Shown here one piece after another: positions 46,841 through 57,467 of a stretch of DNA of 64,000 nt (position 1 is the first letter of the stretch; the number at the start of each line of letters is the position of its first letter). The stretch is from Topomyia yanbarensis (Eukaryota > Arthropoda > Insecta > Diptera > Culicidae). A program made the position numbers and the translations under genes. Below the pieces are notes generated by a model. That model had not been told where the DNA came from. It ran no database searches and was given only the letters and a program-made list of their open reading frames with translations. The stretch covers positions 90,049,113 to 90,113,112 of the forward strand of contig NC_080672.1 of assembly GCF_030247195.1 (NCBI RefSeq). Direction: 5' to 3'.

Positions 46841-47012
46841 AAGCTGTACGCACACGAGGCGACAGGACACATGCCACAAAAAAATATTCACCATGGATTT
46901 TGTTCTACCTATTCCAATGCGGGCAGCAGCAACAGCGTTGGAATATGTAGAACAAAATCCATAGTGAATATTTTTGTGGCGCATGTCCTGTTGCTTCGTG
47001 AGCGAACAGCTT
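46841..47012. repeat. Near-perfect hairpin, ~75-80-bp arms
   Basis: The left arm AAGCTGTACGCACACGAGGC... to CTATTCCAATGC (46841-46920) pairs with the right arm GCGTTGGAATATGTAG... to AACAGCTT (about 46935-47012). Identity is high, with a loop of about 15 nt (GGGCAGCAGCAACA). Confidence 0.8.
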
Positions 47013-47094
47013 TATTTGTGCGCGCTTGAGTCGGTAGTAATAGGATTATAAGTGTTATAACGTTCACTAAATTATCGGAGCGTATTTGTGTGTT

Positions 47095-48870
47095 GCGAAA
47101 TCTTGGGCGTAGTTTTGCGTGGATGATCGCGATTGCATGTTCGTCTTCGTGTATTATCGCGAACGGCTCGGGCGTTTGTAATTTAAGGTGTTCGATTGTG
47201 GGGGCGTTTGTTTGTCGCGTGGACGTTTGTATGTATAAATTCGATTTTATAACCGTGTGTCCATTCGCATATTCGCGTGTATTCTTGGATAATCGCGCGG
47301 ATCGTAAATCTCATACTCAATTTTCAGTGTACGCTGGTGCTAGACCCGATCAGAAGAGCATAACAAAACTATAACACTATTATAACTATGGTTGATATTT
47401 ATAACAACTGGAGTTATATTCAGATAACTGAATTGAAAGTGGATTGCGGACAGTTTTCTATACTATCAATATTATAACATAATCTATTATGAGACCATCA
47501 ATTTATGAATTGATCGTTTGTTACTAGGTCACTGTTATTAGATGATTATATCTAATACAGTTCTCTTACAGAGGACGTATATACTTTTGGAAAAAAAATT
47601 ATATCTCATTTAGTTTTAACTTTGATAAAAGCATATCAAATTTTGTTACAATTTTGTTATCATTATCCAGGTTTTTGTTTTATTTTTTTGTTATTTTAAC
47701 AACTAACCAGCCGGATTTATAACAGGCTCTGTTTCAAAATATTTTTGAAATAAATAACTCCAGGTGTTATAAATCAGTTATGCCCTTCTGATCGGGGAAG
47801 AGAGTGAGTTCTTCCATATCACTAGAGTCATGCCGCCGTGGGATGTGTCTCTAGTGGATATGCGCGTATTTTTTGATTGGTTGAACTGAAGCTATATGCC
47901 TAGGCTTCTGGGGCAGAGAGTAGGGACTCCCGCACGAAACTGATTCATGATCGCGCGAATAAGTTCTTTCTTCAGACCGCGTTTTTAAATGTATTACTAC
48001 TAGAATGTTCACTTAGTAACAGGGGTGTTATCCTGTTAGCGAGAGCACCGGCGTAGGTGTGCGTGGATGATCGCGAAGGGCTCGATCGTTTGTATGTTAA
48101 CGTGTTTGTTGCTCGTACTAGCTCGTATGTAACTTTGTGTGTATAAATTCGATTTTATAATTGTGTGACCGGTCGCGTATTCGCGTGTATTCTTGAGTGG
48201 ACGCACGCCACCCGTGAATCTGATGCTTAATTTTAAGTGTATTATACAAATGCTAGAACAGAGTAAGTTTCCCTCCCCCAGAGTATCACTAGAGGTTACG
48301 ATCATGTCGTCATGGAACGTGTTGTCTAGTGAATGAGTGTCATTTTTTTTATCCAACTGAAGGGATGGGCCTAGGCTGCTAAGACCGAAACTAACGATTT
48401 CCAGACGTAAACGATGGATTATCGCGCGAACATGGGAGTTTGTAGGTTCCCGCTGGAGACCGCGTTTATAAGTTTATTAGTACTAAACATTCCCGTAATC
48501 GCCGGGGTGTTTTTTTATTAACGACTAAGAGTGAGTCAATTTCCCCATATCGCTAGAATTCCTGGTCATGTCGCTATGAAACGTGTTGTTTAGTGAATGT
48601 GAGTGACATTTTTTTGATTCATCCAATTGAAGGAATGGGTCTAGACTGCTAAAACCGAGAGCAGAGACTTCCAAGCGTGAATTTATAGGTATCGAAAGGT
48701 TCACTTAATTAGCCGGGGGTTTTAATGTTGGCGAGATCGTGGGCGTAAGTATGCGTGGATGATTGCAATTACATGTTTGCGTTTGTGTTATCGCGAACGT
48801 CACGAGCGTTTGTACTTTTGGAATGGGAGAGATTGTGAGTATACATGAGAGAATATACAATTGATTGTGT
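47095..48870 (+). repeat. Tandem array 2 of the ~465-bp family (interrupted)
   Basis: It has the same ordered landmarks as array 1: TGGATGATCGCGA, TATAAATTCGATTTTATAAC, TTCGCGTGTATTCTTG, TTTTCAGTGTACG, GAAGAGAGTGAGTT, GATTCATGATCGCGCGAA, GTGCGTGGATGATCGCGAAGG. The first unit is split by a 452-bp MITE (47345-47796). A later unit has a chimeric join at about 48510-48545. Confidence 0.8.
47345..47796. mobile_element. MITE with CCCGATCAGAAG ends, inserted in array 2
   Basis: Left end CCCGATCAGAAGAGCATAAC; right end, reverse complement, CCCGATCAGAAGGGCATAAC (19 of 20 match). Non-coding and rich in TATAAC words. The flanks are CTAGA on the left and GAAGAG on the right. Other units of the array read CTAGAAGAG or CCAGAAGAG across this point, so removal of the element plus one GA restores the unit: a 2-bp duplication. 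Confidence 0.85.
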
Positions 48871-49265
48871 TAGAGAGTCTTTGTATAAATCTAATTTAAG
48901 ATATGGATAGATCTGTCGCTCTCTGTTGCAGGGATTTGAAAGCACATGTGCCCTTATCTCACTTCATTAATTACGCGTCAAAACACTGGTCCAGGTAATT
49001 CTAAGCAGCATATTTTTTCAGAAATCTGTGACCATTTTATTATTTTCATGTTTAGTCATTATTTTCTATTTATTTCATTCAATGTGTTAATTTGAGTCAA
49101 TTTTGAATCATTATTTTAATTTTATAACTATTTTCATTTGTGTTACTGATTTTCTAAAATTTATTCGGTTTATTTGTGGTTTTATACGTACAGAACACGA
49201 ATTTTTGTTTCTCTCATCTCTATTTGGGTGAATACTTCGCATAAGTTCTGCAAACCTTTGAATGA
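48871..49265. other. No gene recognised
   Basis: AT-rich sequence. Confidence 0.4.
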
Positions 49266-49316
49266 TCCAAAATTGATATGTGTAAGAAATATCTCATTTC
49301 ACTGCTAGGTGGATTA
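49266..49316 (-). repeat. CCACCTA-type repeat end (ATGAGACATTTCTTA subfamily)
   Basis: The minus strand reads CTTAATCCACCTAGCAGTG, then AATGAGATATTTCTTACACA. Same module as 14438 and 62931. Confidence 0.6.
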
Positions 49317-49650
49317 AGCCAATTTTTTAAACAAATGGCACACTTCGCGATCAATCTGTGAAGCCGCTTTTCACTGTAGTATCTAATTAGTCGGAAAAGG
49401 AGATTTGTTTTGTTTCAAATAAAGAGGTTTAAGCCTTAGGGTCATTCGCCTCTTTTGTTAGGTTAGGACAGTTTCGAACGCTATGTACCTACGATGTTAA
49501 ATTATTCTGAAGTAAACTTGGAATTTCTAGTAACTTACCGTTTGACACAGAACCGCGCAATTTACTCTCGAAACGATGACTACACCATCGATATCAACAT
49601 ACTTTGCAGGTATGTGATACTCTTTCGCTAAAGGTAGCAATTTATTTATG
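49317..49650. other. No gene recognised
   Basis: Mixed composition, no open frame of interest. Confidence 0.35.
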
Positions 49651-50600
49651 CCATTCTCATGCAAAGCAAGACTCTGTAATCACTCCAAAAATCGACTTTG
49701 CAACGGAGGCCCGAGAGGGCCAAGTGTCATATCCCGATCAGAATGAAACAACAAGATTATAACAGAACACAATTTTTGTAACATATTGTGTTATAAATTA
49801 GGTCTCGTTAGTAGTTAAAATAACAGAAATTTATAACAAGTAATAATGCGAGATATAATTTTGAATTATTTCTGTTATGTGTTTCTGATCGGGATACCAT
49901 TTGATTTAGTTTGTCAAGATCGAAAAATGTGTGTGTATGTGTGTGCATATGTTTGTGTATGTCAAATAATGTCATTTAACGGTCCTGTAAATTGCTGGAC
50001 CAATTTGGATAGACTCAGTTTCCAATGACCGGTATAGCACTTCCATAAGCTGCTATTGAATTTTTGAGTGATCAAACTTTCGGTTCCCGAACAACGGAGT
50101 ATCAGATTGAAGAGTGCGATAACAGCGAATTCTCATATAAATTGGTATCACCATTTTGTCCAAAAGTTGTTATACATATTGAAATGTATTACTTAAATTT
50201 TCGGATCTAGTTCTCTAATGACCAATCAAAGTACCTTTGACCATATTGATGGTTCTTGATGCCCCCGGGAATCTTCAGAGCTCCAAACTAATGTCAGACC
50301 TATTTCTCAGCGCATTCTTGACCGATTTTTACAAACTTGATTTCAAAAGAAACACGTGCCACTCCCATTAACTGCTCTTGAATTTTATTCAGATCTGGCT
50401 GTTTTCTCCGGAGAAGTCTCGTTGGCTACATTGGCAGTCAAGGGAAAAATGGCCAACTTTCAAAATTACCAAACTCACATCAGTTCCTCGGAGATGTTTC
50501 GACCGATTTTCACAAAATAAGTCTCAAATGAAAAGTTTATCATCCCCATAGAAAGCTATAAAATTTTGTATTCTGCATTAACTGACACTTAGTTTCCATC
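49651..50600 (-). repeat. CCACCTAG-family copy, interrupted by a MITE
   Basis: In plus-strand order: diverged GCCATTCTCATGCAAAGC, GGCCCGAGAGGGCCAAGTGT, (MITE insertion), TTTGATTTAGTTTGTCAAGATC, a short TG-rich stretch, GCTGCTATTGAATTTTTG, GGTTCCCGAACAACGGAGT. Further internal units run to about 50600. Confidence 0.7.
49733..49893. mobile_element. Second CCCGATCAGAA MITE, inserted in a CCACCTAG copy
   Basis: Ends CCCGATCAGAATG and, in reverse complement, CCCGATCAGAAAC; 11 bp of inverted repeat. 161 bp long, rich in ATAAC words like the 47345 copy. The flanks are GTCATAT and ATACCAT, where the family consensus is GTCATATACCAT, giving a 2-bp AT duplication. Confidence 0.8.
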
Positions 50601-52239
50601 GTTGGTCGGGATACGGTATGGATTCGAGATGATAGCTACATCGCACTTAGACTCTGCAACAGCGGATTAAATGGTTCTATTTGTTCCGATATAGGTCTAG
50701 TCTTGTATGTTTTTATAAGTATTTGTTCCATTTCAAGGGAGAAGGAATAATAAATTCGTGACAATTTGTGATTTGAGGGGAGCGGTATCTAATTTCTATA
50801 TTTTACAGTAATTCTATATCCACCAATATAAATCTAGAAAGCAACTCTTGCACACTTCCATAATTACATGTAACTACAAAATAGTGATGTAAATTTTTTT
50901 GTCAAGTTGGCAAAAATAGACTTTCTGAATAGAATGACGTATTGATTGCAAGAGCAAAAAGTCAATTGATCTGTCCAAATCCTTATAATCCGTTTGTTCG
51001 TGCGTAATTTCTTTATCGCCTCGAACACGTGTCACCATTCTTAAAATGTGCTTACAAGCAGCACAAGTGCGTCCGCAAATTGCGCCCAGGAGTCAGCCGC
51101 AAACCTTCGCAATATTGCGTAATTGTTTAATAAATTTTCTCCCACTCCACGACAATCAACGGTCCTGGAATCCACCTAGCAAAGTGAACCCAAAATTAAG
51201 GATGACACGTGTACCAACGCGAGAACAGAGTTATCATCAGCATTAGATAAGACAGTATTGCTGAGCTCTTGTAATTCCAACATGACACGTGCCACCTTAA
51301 GAGGGTCGAAGAAAACCCAACATTTCATCATTGTAAAGTCATCTTTCCTCTTCGCCGGGGATGGACGCGAGAGCAGTTGTCTCTCGAGCAGAGTTTTACC
51401 CACTAAAGAAAGTAGCACATTCCGTCTTTGTAGATAAAAATCCACAACTAGACAAAGCTTCCCGCTAACGTCATCATATCCTAGAGAAAATGCTTCTGTC
51501 GCCATCACTTTCAACATCGAATGGACCACTTTCTATTGTGTTCTCCCCCATCGTCAGGGACACAATTCAGCAAACCACACGGCTGGAGGACCCTATGATG
51601 GAGAACGAAAGAAACCTTTATTTGCGTGTATTTATGAATTATTAAAGTTGATTTCCTTCCCCTCGGACTCGGAAAAGTGACATAATCGCCATTCCGAGCT
51701 GAAAAGTATTAACAGTGAGTTGCTTCTATACTTCATATTGTAAAAGCTACACCGTATAGAGTCGGCCGGTTTATGAATAGACCGTATACAGCGGAGAGGG
51801 CCCGGAGTGATATTTCGATCTTCTTGTTGAGATAATCCCGGGAGATTTGGGAGGCAGTTGGGAGACTGGTGTGAGGTGCAAATGCGGTGGGCACCACCCG
51901 GGAAACTCTTTTGTTTGACCGGCTTCCGGGAGTGCGTCTTGTGAATTTGGAATGAATAAAGATGTTTGACATTGCCATTTACTTGACATGGTGATATATT
52001 TTAATAATTTAGTGTTCTATAGTTCTCAGTTACAAAGGAATATTCTTTCGCTTCCGCTATTCTGCCGGCTTTTGATAGAAGTACATGTGACGATGAATCT
52101 ACTCCTGGGCCGTCTTGATGTCACTCGGTGCATCTGGGCACTATTGAACTAAAGGCCTCTTCTAATTGAATAGATGTAAATAGATGTTGCATTTCAATAT
52201 ATACAAGGTTTGGCCCTCGAAGTGTAACCAATTTAAAAG
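50601..52239. other. No gene recognised
   Basis: The 51020-51720 part is GC-balanced and has no repeat seen elsewhere in the window. A minus-strand frame of 117 codons (51176-51529) shows no recognisable domain, so it is left uncalled. Confidence 0.35.
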
Positions 52240-53149
52240 GCCACAAATTCGGATTGGATAGTTACACTTTTGCTCGATATGATCACCATTAACTACGTTT
52301 TGGCCGTTTCACCAAAAAACGAATCGCAAGCTGCCCGATTGCCGGTATTTTGACCCATTCACGAACACGGCTTTCTCCGACGTCTCGAGGATGGAGTATT
52401 CTTTATTTCGGACCTTGCTATCCTAAATGGTCCAGAGAGAATAATCCATTGGATTCGCATCTGGTGAATTCGAGTGCCATTGCGTAGACGTAATGAAGTT
52501 CGGAACGTTGATTTTCAGCAATACTTGTTCACTCACTCACTGAAACGTCCATGGTTTGTGACCGAAACGATTGTCTACCAGCCTCCTTTCCCGGTAATCT
52601 ATCGCCTTTACTTTGACGCCATGCTCGACGAAAGCGATTGGAGTGTGCCCAACGGCCCAAAGTCTCGTGTAAACGGTCGTAAACCCTATCGTTATGAGAG
52701 TTTAAGAATTGCTTAGTTTGAAAACGCTTTTTTTCCGCCAGGAAATACGATGTACGGCATTTGACCGCTTTCGGTTGAGCGAAGCAACTCCTTTGTTCAT
52801 TCAAGTCGAACTTGTCGCTGCTGCGATGTAAGGGTTTACCTTTTCAATATACGTCGGATGCTGCGATCGGATATTTTCAGTTCTTTTGCCATATGATTTT
52901 CTCTTCGTCGTAGGTTTTGTTCAAGTCGCTTCTTCAGTTTTCGAACCATCAACCATCTCACGTGACGTTTCACTCTTTTAACGACCATCTCCATGGCGTT
53001 TAGCGATACTACCAATATTATTACAAACGAGTTTTGGTGCGATTAACAAAAACTTTATTCAGATTAAGGTATGTGAGCTCATGAACAATCGCTGATTGTG
53101 ATTTTCCAGCTGAATATAAAGCAATTATTCTATTACATTTGAGTTCCAT
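52240..53149 (-). pseudogene. IS630/Tc1/mariner-family transposase relic
   Basis: Read on the minus strand from an ATG at 53149: MELKCNRIIALYSAGKSQ (first HTH), then after a frame change GSIAKRHGDGR (linker) and AKELKISDRSIRRILK (second HTH). Next come SQQRQVRLE/TKELLRSTESG and QNDRVYD (one short frame), then a gap where the middle of the catalytic core should be. VDNRFGHKPWTFQ follows, then INVPNFITSTQW, NSPDANPMDYSLW and DSKVRNKEYSILE. The order and spacing fit a mariner-type DDE/D transposase with its C-terminal NSPD.NP.D motif. The VFTDEK first-Asp segment is degraded. At least five frame changes and several stops make it dead. Full length of about 910 nt is a little short of a usual 340-codon transposase. 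Confidence 0.75.
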
Positions 53150-53390
53150 CACTTTTTTGTGTACCGATTTGGCAAATTGCTTTTCTACGTTTGTAAATAA
53201 TACTCCGAGAGACCATCCAACCAATTCATGGACAGCTGATGCCAGTGTGACAGCCACGTGAACAATCTGAAAATGTTTACGCTTCGAGTGCTGGACACTG
53301 TAGTGCTCTTACTAAGATGTATTCTGATGACAATTGGAAGAATAGTGAAACATTTGAAACTTTAAAATAGCTTTGCGTTTCGCTTCTTTT
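53150..53390. other. No gene recognised
   Basis: Probably the 5' non-coding end of the transposon relic and the junction to tandem array 3. No terminal inverted repeat could be confirmed. Confidence 0.3.
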
Positions 53391-54570
53391 AGTTGCGTAA
53401 AATTAATGTATACACGCGAAGACACATACTGGCTAGCACACGCGACAAACACATTAGCATACAAACGCTCGAGTCCTTCGCGATCATCTACGCACACTTA
53501 CGCCCGCGATCTCGCAAACAGGATAAAAACCCCGGTGACTAAGTGAACGGTTAAGCAGCTATAATATAAATTCACAAACGCAGTCTCAGGAGTTAACCTC
53601 CAAATGCCCGCGTTAGTGCTATCATGAATCGGTTACATTCGGAAGTCCATCAGGTGGACCAAACAAAAAGATGACGCTTATATCCACTAAACAACACGTT
53701 CATGTTCCATGACGACATAAAAATCGAATTTACACTCGTATACTTACAAACGCGATCTCAAGTGTCAACTTTCAAACTCCCGAGCTCGCGCCATCACGAA
53801 TCGAGCACATCTGGTAATCTATCCTCGATACCAACAGCCTAGGTTCATGCCATCAATTGGACCAATTAATAAAAAAGAATAAAAATAGATATACAAAAAT
53901 AAGAAAAAATAACTCCCATATCTACTAGACAACACGACAAAACCGGGAACCCTAGTGATATGGGGTAACTCACTCCCTGTAAATATAGGATGTGAACCGT
54001 ACACCGGCAACTAAATATCAGAATGACAGTCTGCGTGATCATTCAAGAACACATGCGAATGTGAACCGTACACCGGCAACTAAATATCAGAATGACAGTC
54101 TGCGTGATCATTCAAGAACACATGCGAATATGTGAATGACAACAGGGTTACAAAATCGAATTTATACACGCGAGCGCGGTTAAAAACGCGGTCTCAAACG
54201 CGAAACCTCAAACGCCCGTGTTCGCGCTATCATGAATCGGTCACATCGGGAAATCTTTACCCTCCGTTCTAGTAACTACTTCTAACCCACTTTTGCTATA
54301 ATCTGAAATTTACACCAAAAATTAAGTATCAGATTAACGATTCGTGCACGACATTCCAGAACATACGCGAATGTGTAAAAGGCACACTGATATAAAACAG
54401 AATTTATACATGCAAAGCTTCATACACGCGACATACAAACGCACACGCTATCGAACACGTTAACGTACAAATGCTCGAGACCTTCGCGATGACACACGCG
54501 ATCGCGAAGTCCCTACGCCCTCACATATCTGAACCGTACAATGAATATCACATTCAGAATCACGGCTCGC
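53391..54570 (-). repeat. Tandem array 3 of the ~465-bp family, reverse orientation
   Basis: The reverse complement carries the family landmarks in order: GTGGACCAAAC.. (complement of TTGGTCCAAC), CGGTTACAT, TTCGCGATCATC, CGCCCGCGATCTCG, AACGCGATCTCAAG, GTGAACCGTACAC. Roughly two and a half units are present, including a local 69-bp duplication. Confidence 0.75.
53992..54129 (+). repeat. Perfect 69-bp tandem duplication inside array 3
   Basis: 53992-54060 and 54061-54129 are identical (both start GTGAACCGTACACCGG and end ACACATGCGAAT). No mismatch. Confidence 0.95.
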
Positions 54571-54660
54571 TGCAATTGTAGGGAGTGATTCTGACGAGGA
54601 GCCCTTCCGAGAACCTAGCTCTTCAGCTCCAGTAGGACAACTCTCGAAAAAAATATGGGG
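54455..54660 (-). repeat. Dispersed repeat shared with 59335-59570
   Basis: Same-orientation match: CAAATGCTCGAG, ACACGCGATCGCGAAGTCCC, ACATTCAGAATCACG, GAGCCCTTCCGAGAACCTAG and CAGCTCCAGTAGGACAAC occur in the same order in both. Confidence 0.8.
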
Positions 54661-55294
54661 TCCAATACCTAACTTCAATAACTTGATCGTTTTCGCCGTT
54701 AGCTAGACACAAAATGGAATGTTTTGGTTTGGGAAAGCTTTATAGAGCAAGAAAGATGATGTCTACTGCCACATTGAAATAAAAAATGGCGGATATAGAT
54801 TCGATACGGTAGCTTTTTCATAGCAACTCAACATATGTATTCTAATATCGATATACAGTGTTATACAAAAATTCAACATGGCGGACGTAAATACCACATG
54901 GCGGACCTTTCGTAACCATTTATCGCCTGAAACAATACATTGAGTACTTTTTGGTACGATGAAAATATCCAGAGATAAAAAAGTGATAAAAAGATGACGA
55001 TCTTTTCTTAACGATCTAACGCAGAACTACGCATTACGGGTAGTTTCAAATGGAAGTGAAAAATTTATGTTCAGCATAATGTTTAAATGAAAGATGGCAA
55101 ACTTCAATGTCCCTATATGTACAATAGATTGATTTAAAAAAAAATATAGCGAAAGCAACGCTCTGGTGCAGGTAAGATAAAGTGTCATGATGGTAGTGTC
55201 ACGAGCGGTTGGATATTTTCATTTCAGATAACGAATTTTTGGTGCCTATTTCCAAACAAGATCGACGATTTGGAGGTCTTTTCGTCTAGTTGAA
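54661..55294. other. No gene recognised
   Basis: AT-rich sequence with two copies of ATGGCGGA within it. No supported feature. Confidence 0.35.
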
Positions 55295-55463
55295 AAACGC
55301 AAGCCACACCCATAATTGATTCGTTGCTGGTAAGGCGTCGGTAAGTCGATTTTTTCAGTAGCGTTTGTTTCATTGATGTACCGGTTCTACCAGCTATGCT
55401 AAGAAAAGTTGAATTTCAGACGCCTTGCTAACAACGAGTCGAATGTGGATGTGGCTTACGCGA
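55295..55463. mobile_element. Small element with ~47-bp terminal inverted repeats
   Basis: The left arm at about 55297-55345 (ACGCAAGCCACACCCATAAT..., GGTAAGGCGTC) matches the reverse complement of 55415-55463 (GCGTAAGCCACATCCACATT..., GCAAGGCGTC). Spacer about 70 bp; no coding capacity. Confidence 0.65.
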
Positions 55464-56071
55464 CAAAAAATTTAATCGATATTCCGTAAGGTACCGGGTT
55501 TGGATGTGTTGTTCATTTGTCCGTATCACAACATCATTCGCAGCTAGCTGTTTGAATACGACGGAACTTCTACACTGTAGGACTGCTGCATTCGAACTTA
55601 CACACTAAAGTGAATTACTATGTTTCACTTCGGTTATGTACATCTGACAATACCCAGTAATATTTTTCTTGCGGCCGTTAGAATAGAAGCACAAACACAC
55701 TCGCTTGAGTTGAGTTCTTTACGCTAGAGTACCGCGTATATGTACCTGTACAGAATCGAATTCGAACGTATATAACTTATTGAAGCATGAAGTTGACTGA
55801 TTCAAGGATTTCGCGTTATAGCTGGTAAATATAATCGAATGCGAGCGTTCATTCGGCGTTGGTAAAGCTGTATTATTGGGCAACATGAGTCCACACTATG
55901 TCCACATTCGTCAGTGGTTCGTCTCCAACAAAAAAATGTCCGCATTCACCTCTGATACAAAACTCCTATCCCTTACCTACCCGCGGTGCCAATCGGGGTA
56001 CGAGCCACCTTGTGTAGTTTTTGCTTAAATCCGGGGCAGGGACGGGTTCTGGTGCAGACGGCTGTCAGTTC
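55464..56071. other. No gene recognised
   Basis: Mixed composition, no supported gene. Confidence 0.35.
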
Positions 56072-56325
56072 ATACATTTTGACAGCGGTTGGAATTAGGA
56101 GCATGACTCAGTTCTGCTTTGGTTGGGAGCGGTATTAGTGAAGATCTGTGGATCGCATGCTGACAGGGAAAAGGAACAAACGACGCGCGCCCGAGACAGT
56201 TCACTAATTGTCCCAGGCGCGCGTCGTTTGTTCCCCTTTCCTGTCAGCATGCGACCCACAAATCTTCATTAACACCGCTCCCAACCAAAGCAGAACTGTG
56301 TCTCCCAACCGCTGTCAAAACGTAT
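56072..56325. repeat. Long hairpin, ~110-119-bp arms
   Basis: Left arm 56072-56190 and right arm 56215-56325 are reverse complements with about 90% identity apart from a 10-bp bulge near 56105. Landmarks in the left arm: TTTTGACAGCGGTTGG, CAGTTCTGCTTTGGTTGGGA, CGCATGCTGACAGG, AACAAACGACGCGCGCC. Loop about 24 nt, itself containing GACA..TGTC. No coding capacity. Confidence 0.9.
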
Positions 56326-57144
56326 CCGTGAAACAAATTGAAGCTTTCGGTACAGTTAATGCTTATTTAAGGCCGCTCAAAACTATTTCATATTCTTTTC
56401 AAAAATAAAAACGAGTTTTCTGTTGTACTTTTTTTCTCTTGCTAGTTTTCCTTCTGCTACAAATATTTGTAAAAAATCCAACTGAGTATGTTTGAAGACA
56501 TTTTCTCGCTATTTAACGTGAAGTTCAAGTTCTAGTATAACGAAAACAAAAAAAATATGGAAATGATCATTGAAGTATAAATAAGAAGCAACATTCCCGA
56601 TGGCCAGCTGGCCGGAGTTCAAGTTGCTCTGTAAAAACTTTTGGAAATCGATCGCGAACGACTTTCGTGCATATAGCTAAGATCATATTGTGTACTAAGA
56701 CACACCTACTGATCTTTTCATTTTCCTACTAACACAATTTCATTCCCGTGCTCGTGGAAAGGTAGTCTAGGTCTCTACCAACAGCGAGTGTCGAACTAAC
56801 ATTCCTTCCCTTCCCGGGTGAACAGCATTGGTTGTGGCCCGCGTCGTTTTTGATCATTTTTATGAAAGTTTTGAGTCAGTGCGACATGCACAGTGGGAAT
56901 GATTTCCTCCTCTCAAGCATCATTTTTTGGTTTATTGTGCAATTTCACTCATTCGGTCAATCACGAAGTGCAACTACGGGCAGTCTACATAAGCTAAGCA
57001 TTCCATTAAGTGTATGTGGTCGTTTTCGTAAACAGTACGCTTTGCTATGCATAATTTCCTTAACATCTAAATACATAGTTCATTTTTGACACGCGAAAGC
57101 TGCATATAAATCGATAAAAACAAATTACTATCAAATCAAAGTAA
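56326..57144. other. No gene recognised
   Basis: Mixed composition; short frames only. Confidence 0.35.
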
Positions 57145-57146
57145 TA

Positions 57147-57465
57147 GGGTGATGAGCCTATTTGCGCCATGTTTCTATTATCACCCTACCCATTTGAAGC
57201 CGTTGGTTAGAGCAGTGTCTGCCATCTTTGTTCAACGCATTGAATCAAATGGTAGCGCAACAATAGGGGCACTCGATTCGAGTTTTCATTGTGCTCAAAC
57301 ACGAGAATTTTACTGTTTTCAACGCATTTGTATTATTACATTGGTTCTTAACAACGAAGCAAAGCGGTTGATGTCAATTTTTACGCATTCCATTGATTGT
57401 AAGGTAAGAAATTACCGAATTAGTGAGGTACCTTGCTTAGTATGGTGAAAATAGGCTCATCACCC
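57147..57465. mobile_element. TA-flanked MITE, GGGTGATGAGCCTATTT ends
   Basis: Starts GGGTGATGAGCCTATTTGCG and ends in the reverse complement of GGGTGATGAGCCTATTTTCA, a perfect 17-bp inverted repeat extended imperfectly to about 27 bp. TA on both sides (57145-57146 and 57466-57467). 319 bp. An open frame of 99 codons spans the element but has no ATG outside the inverted repeat and no recognisable domain. Confidence 0.85.
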
Positions 57466-57467
57466 TA

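Noticed and set aside
51165..51185. AATCCACCTAGC as another CCACCTAG-family end
   Set aside because: Neither the preceding CCTGTTTT nor the following GGTGCAATTGTGCC or ATGAGACATTT is present; probably a chance short match.
51176..51529. 117-codon minus frame
   Set aside because: No recognisable motif or signal; without conservation data it cannot be told from chance.
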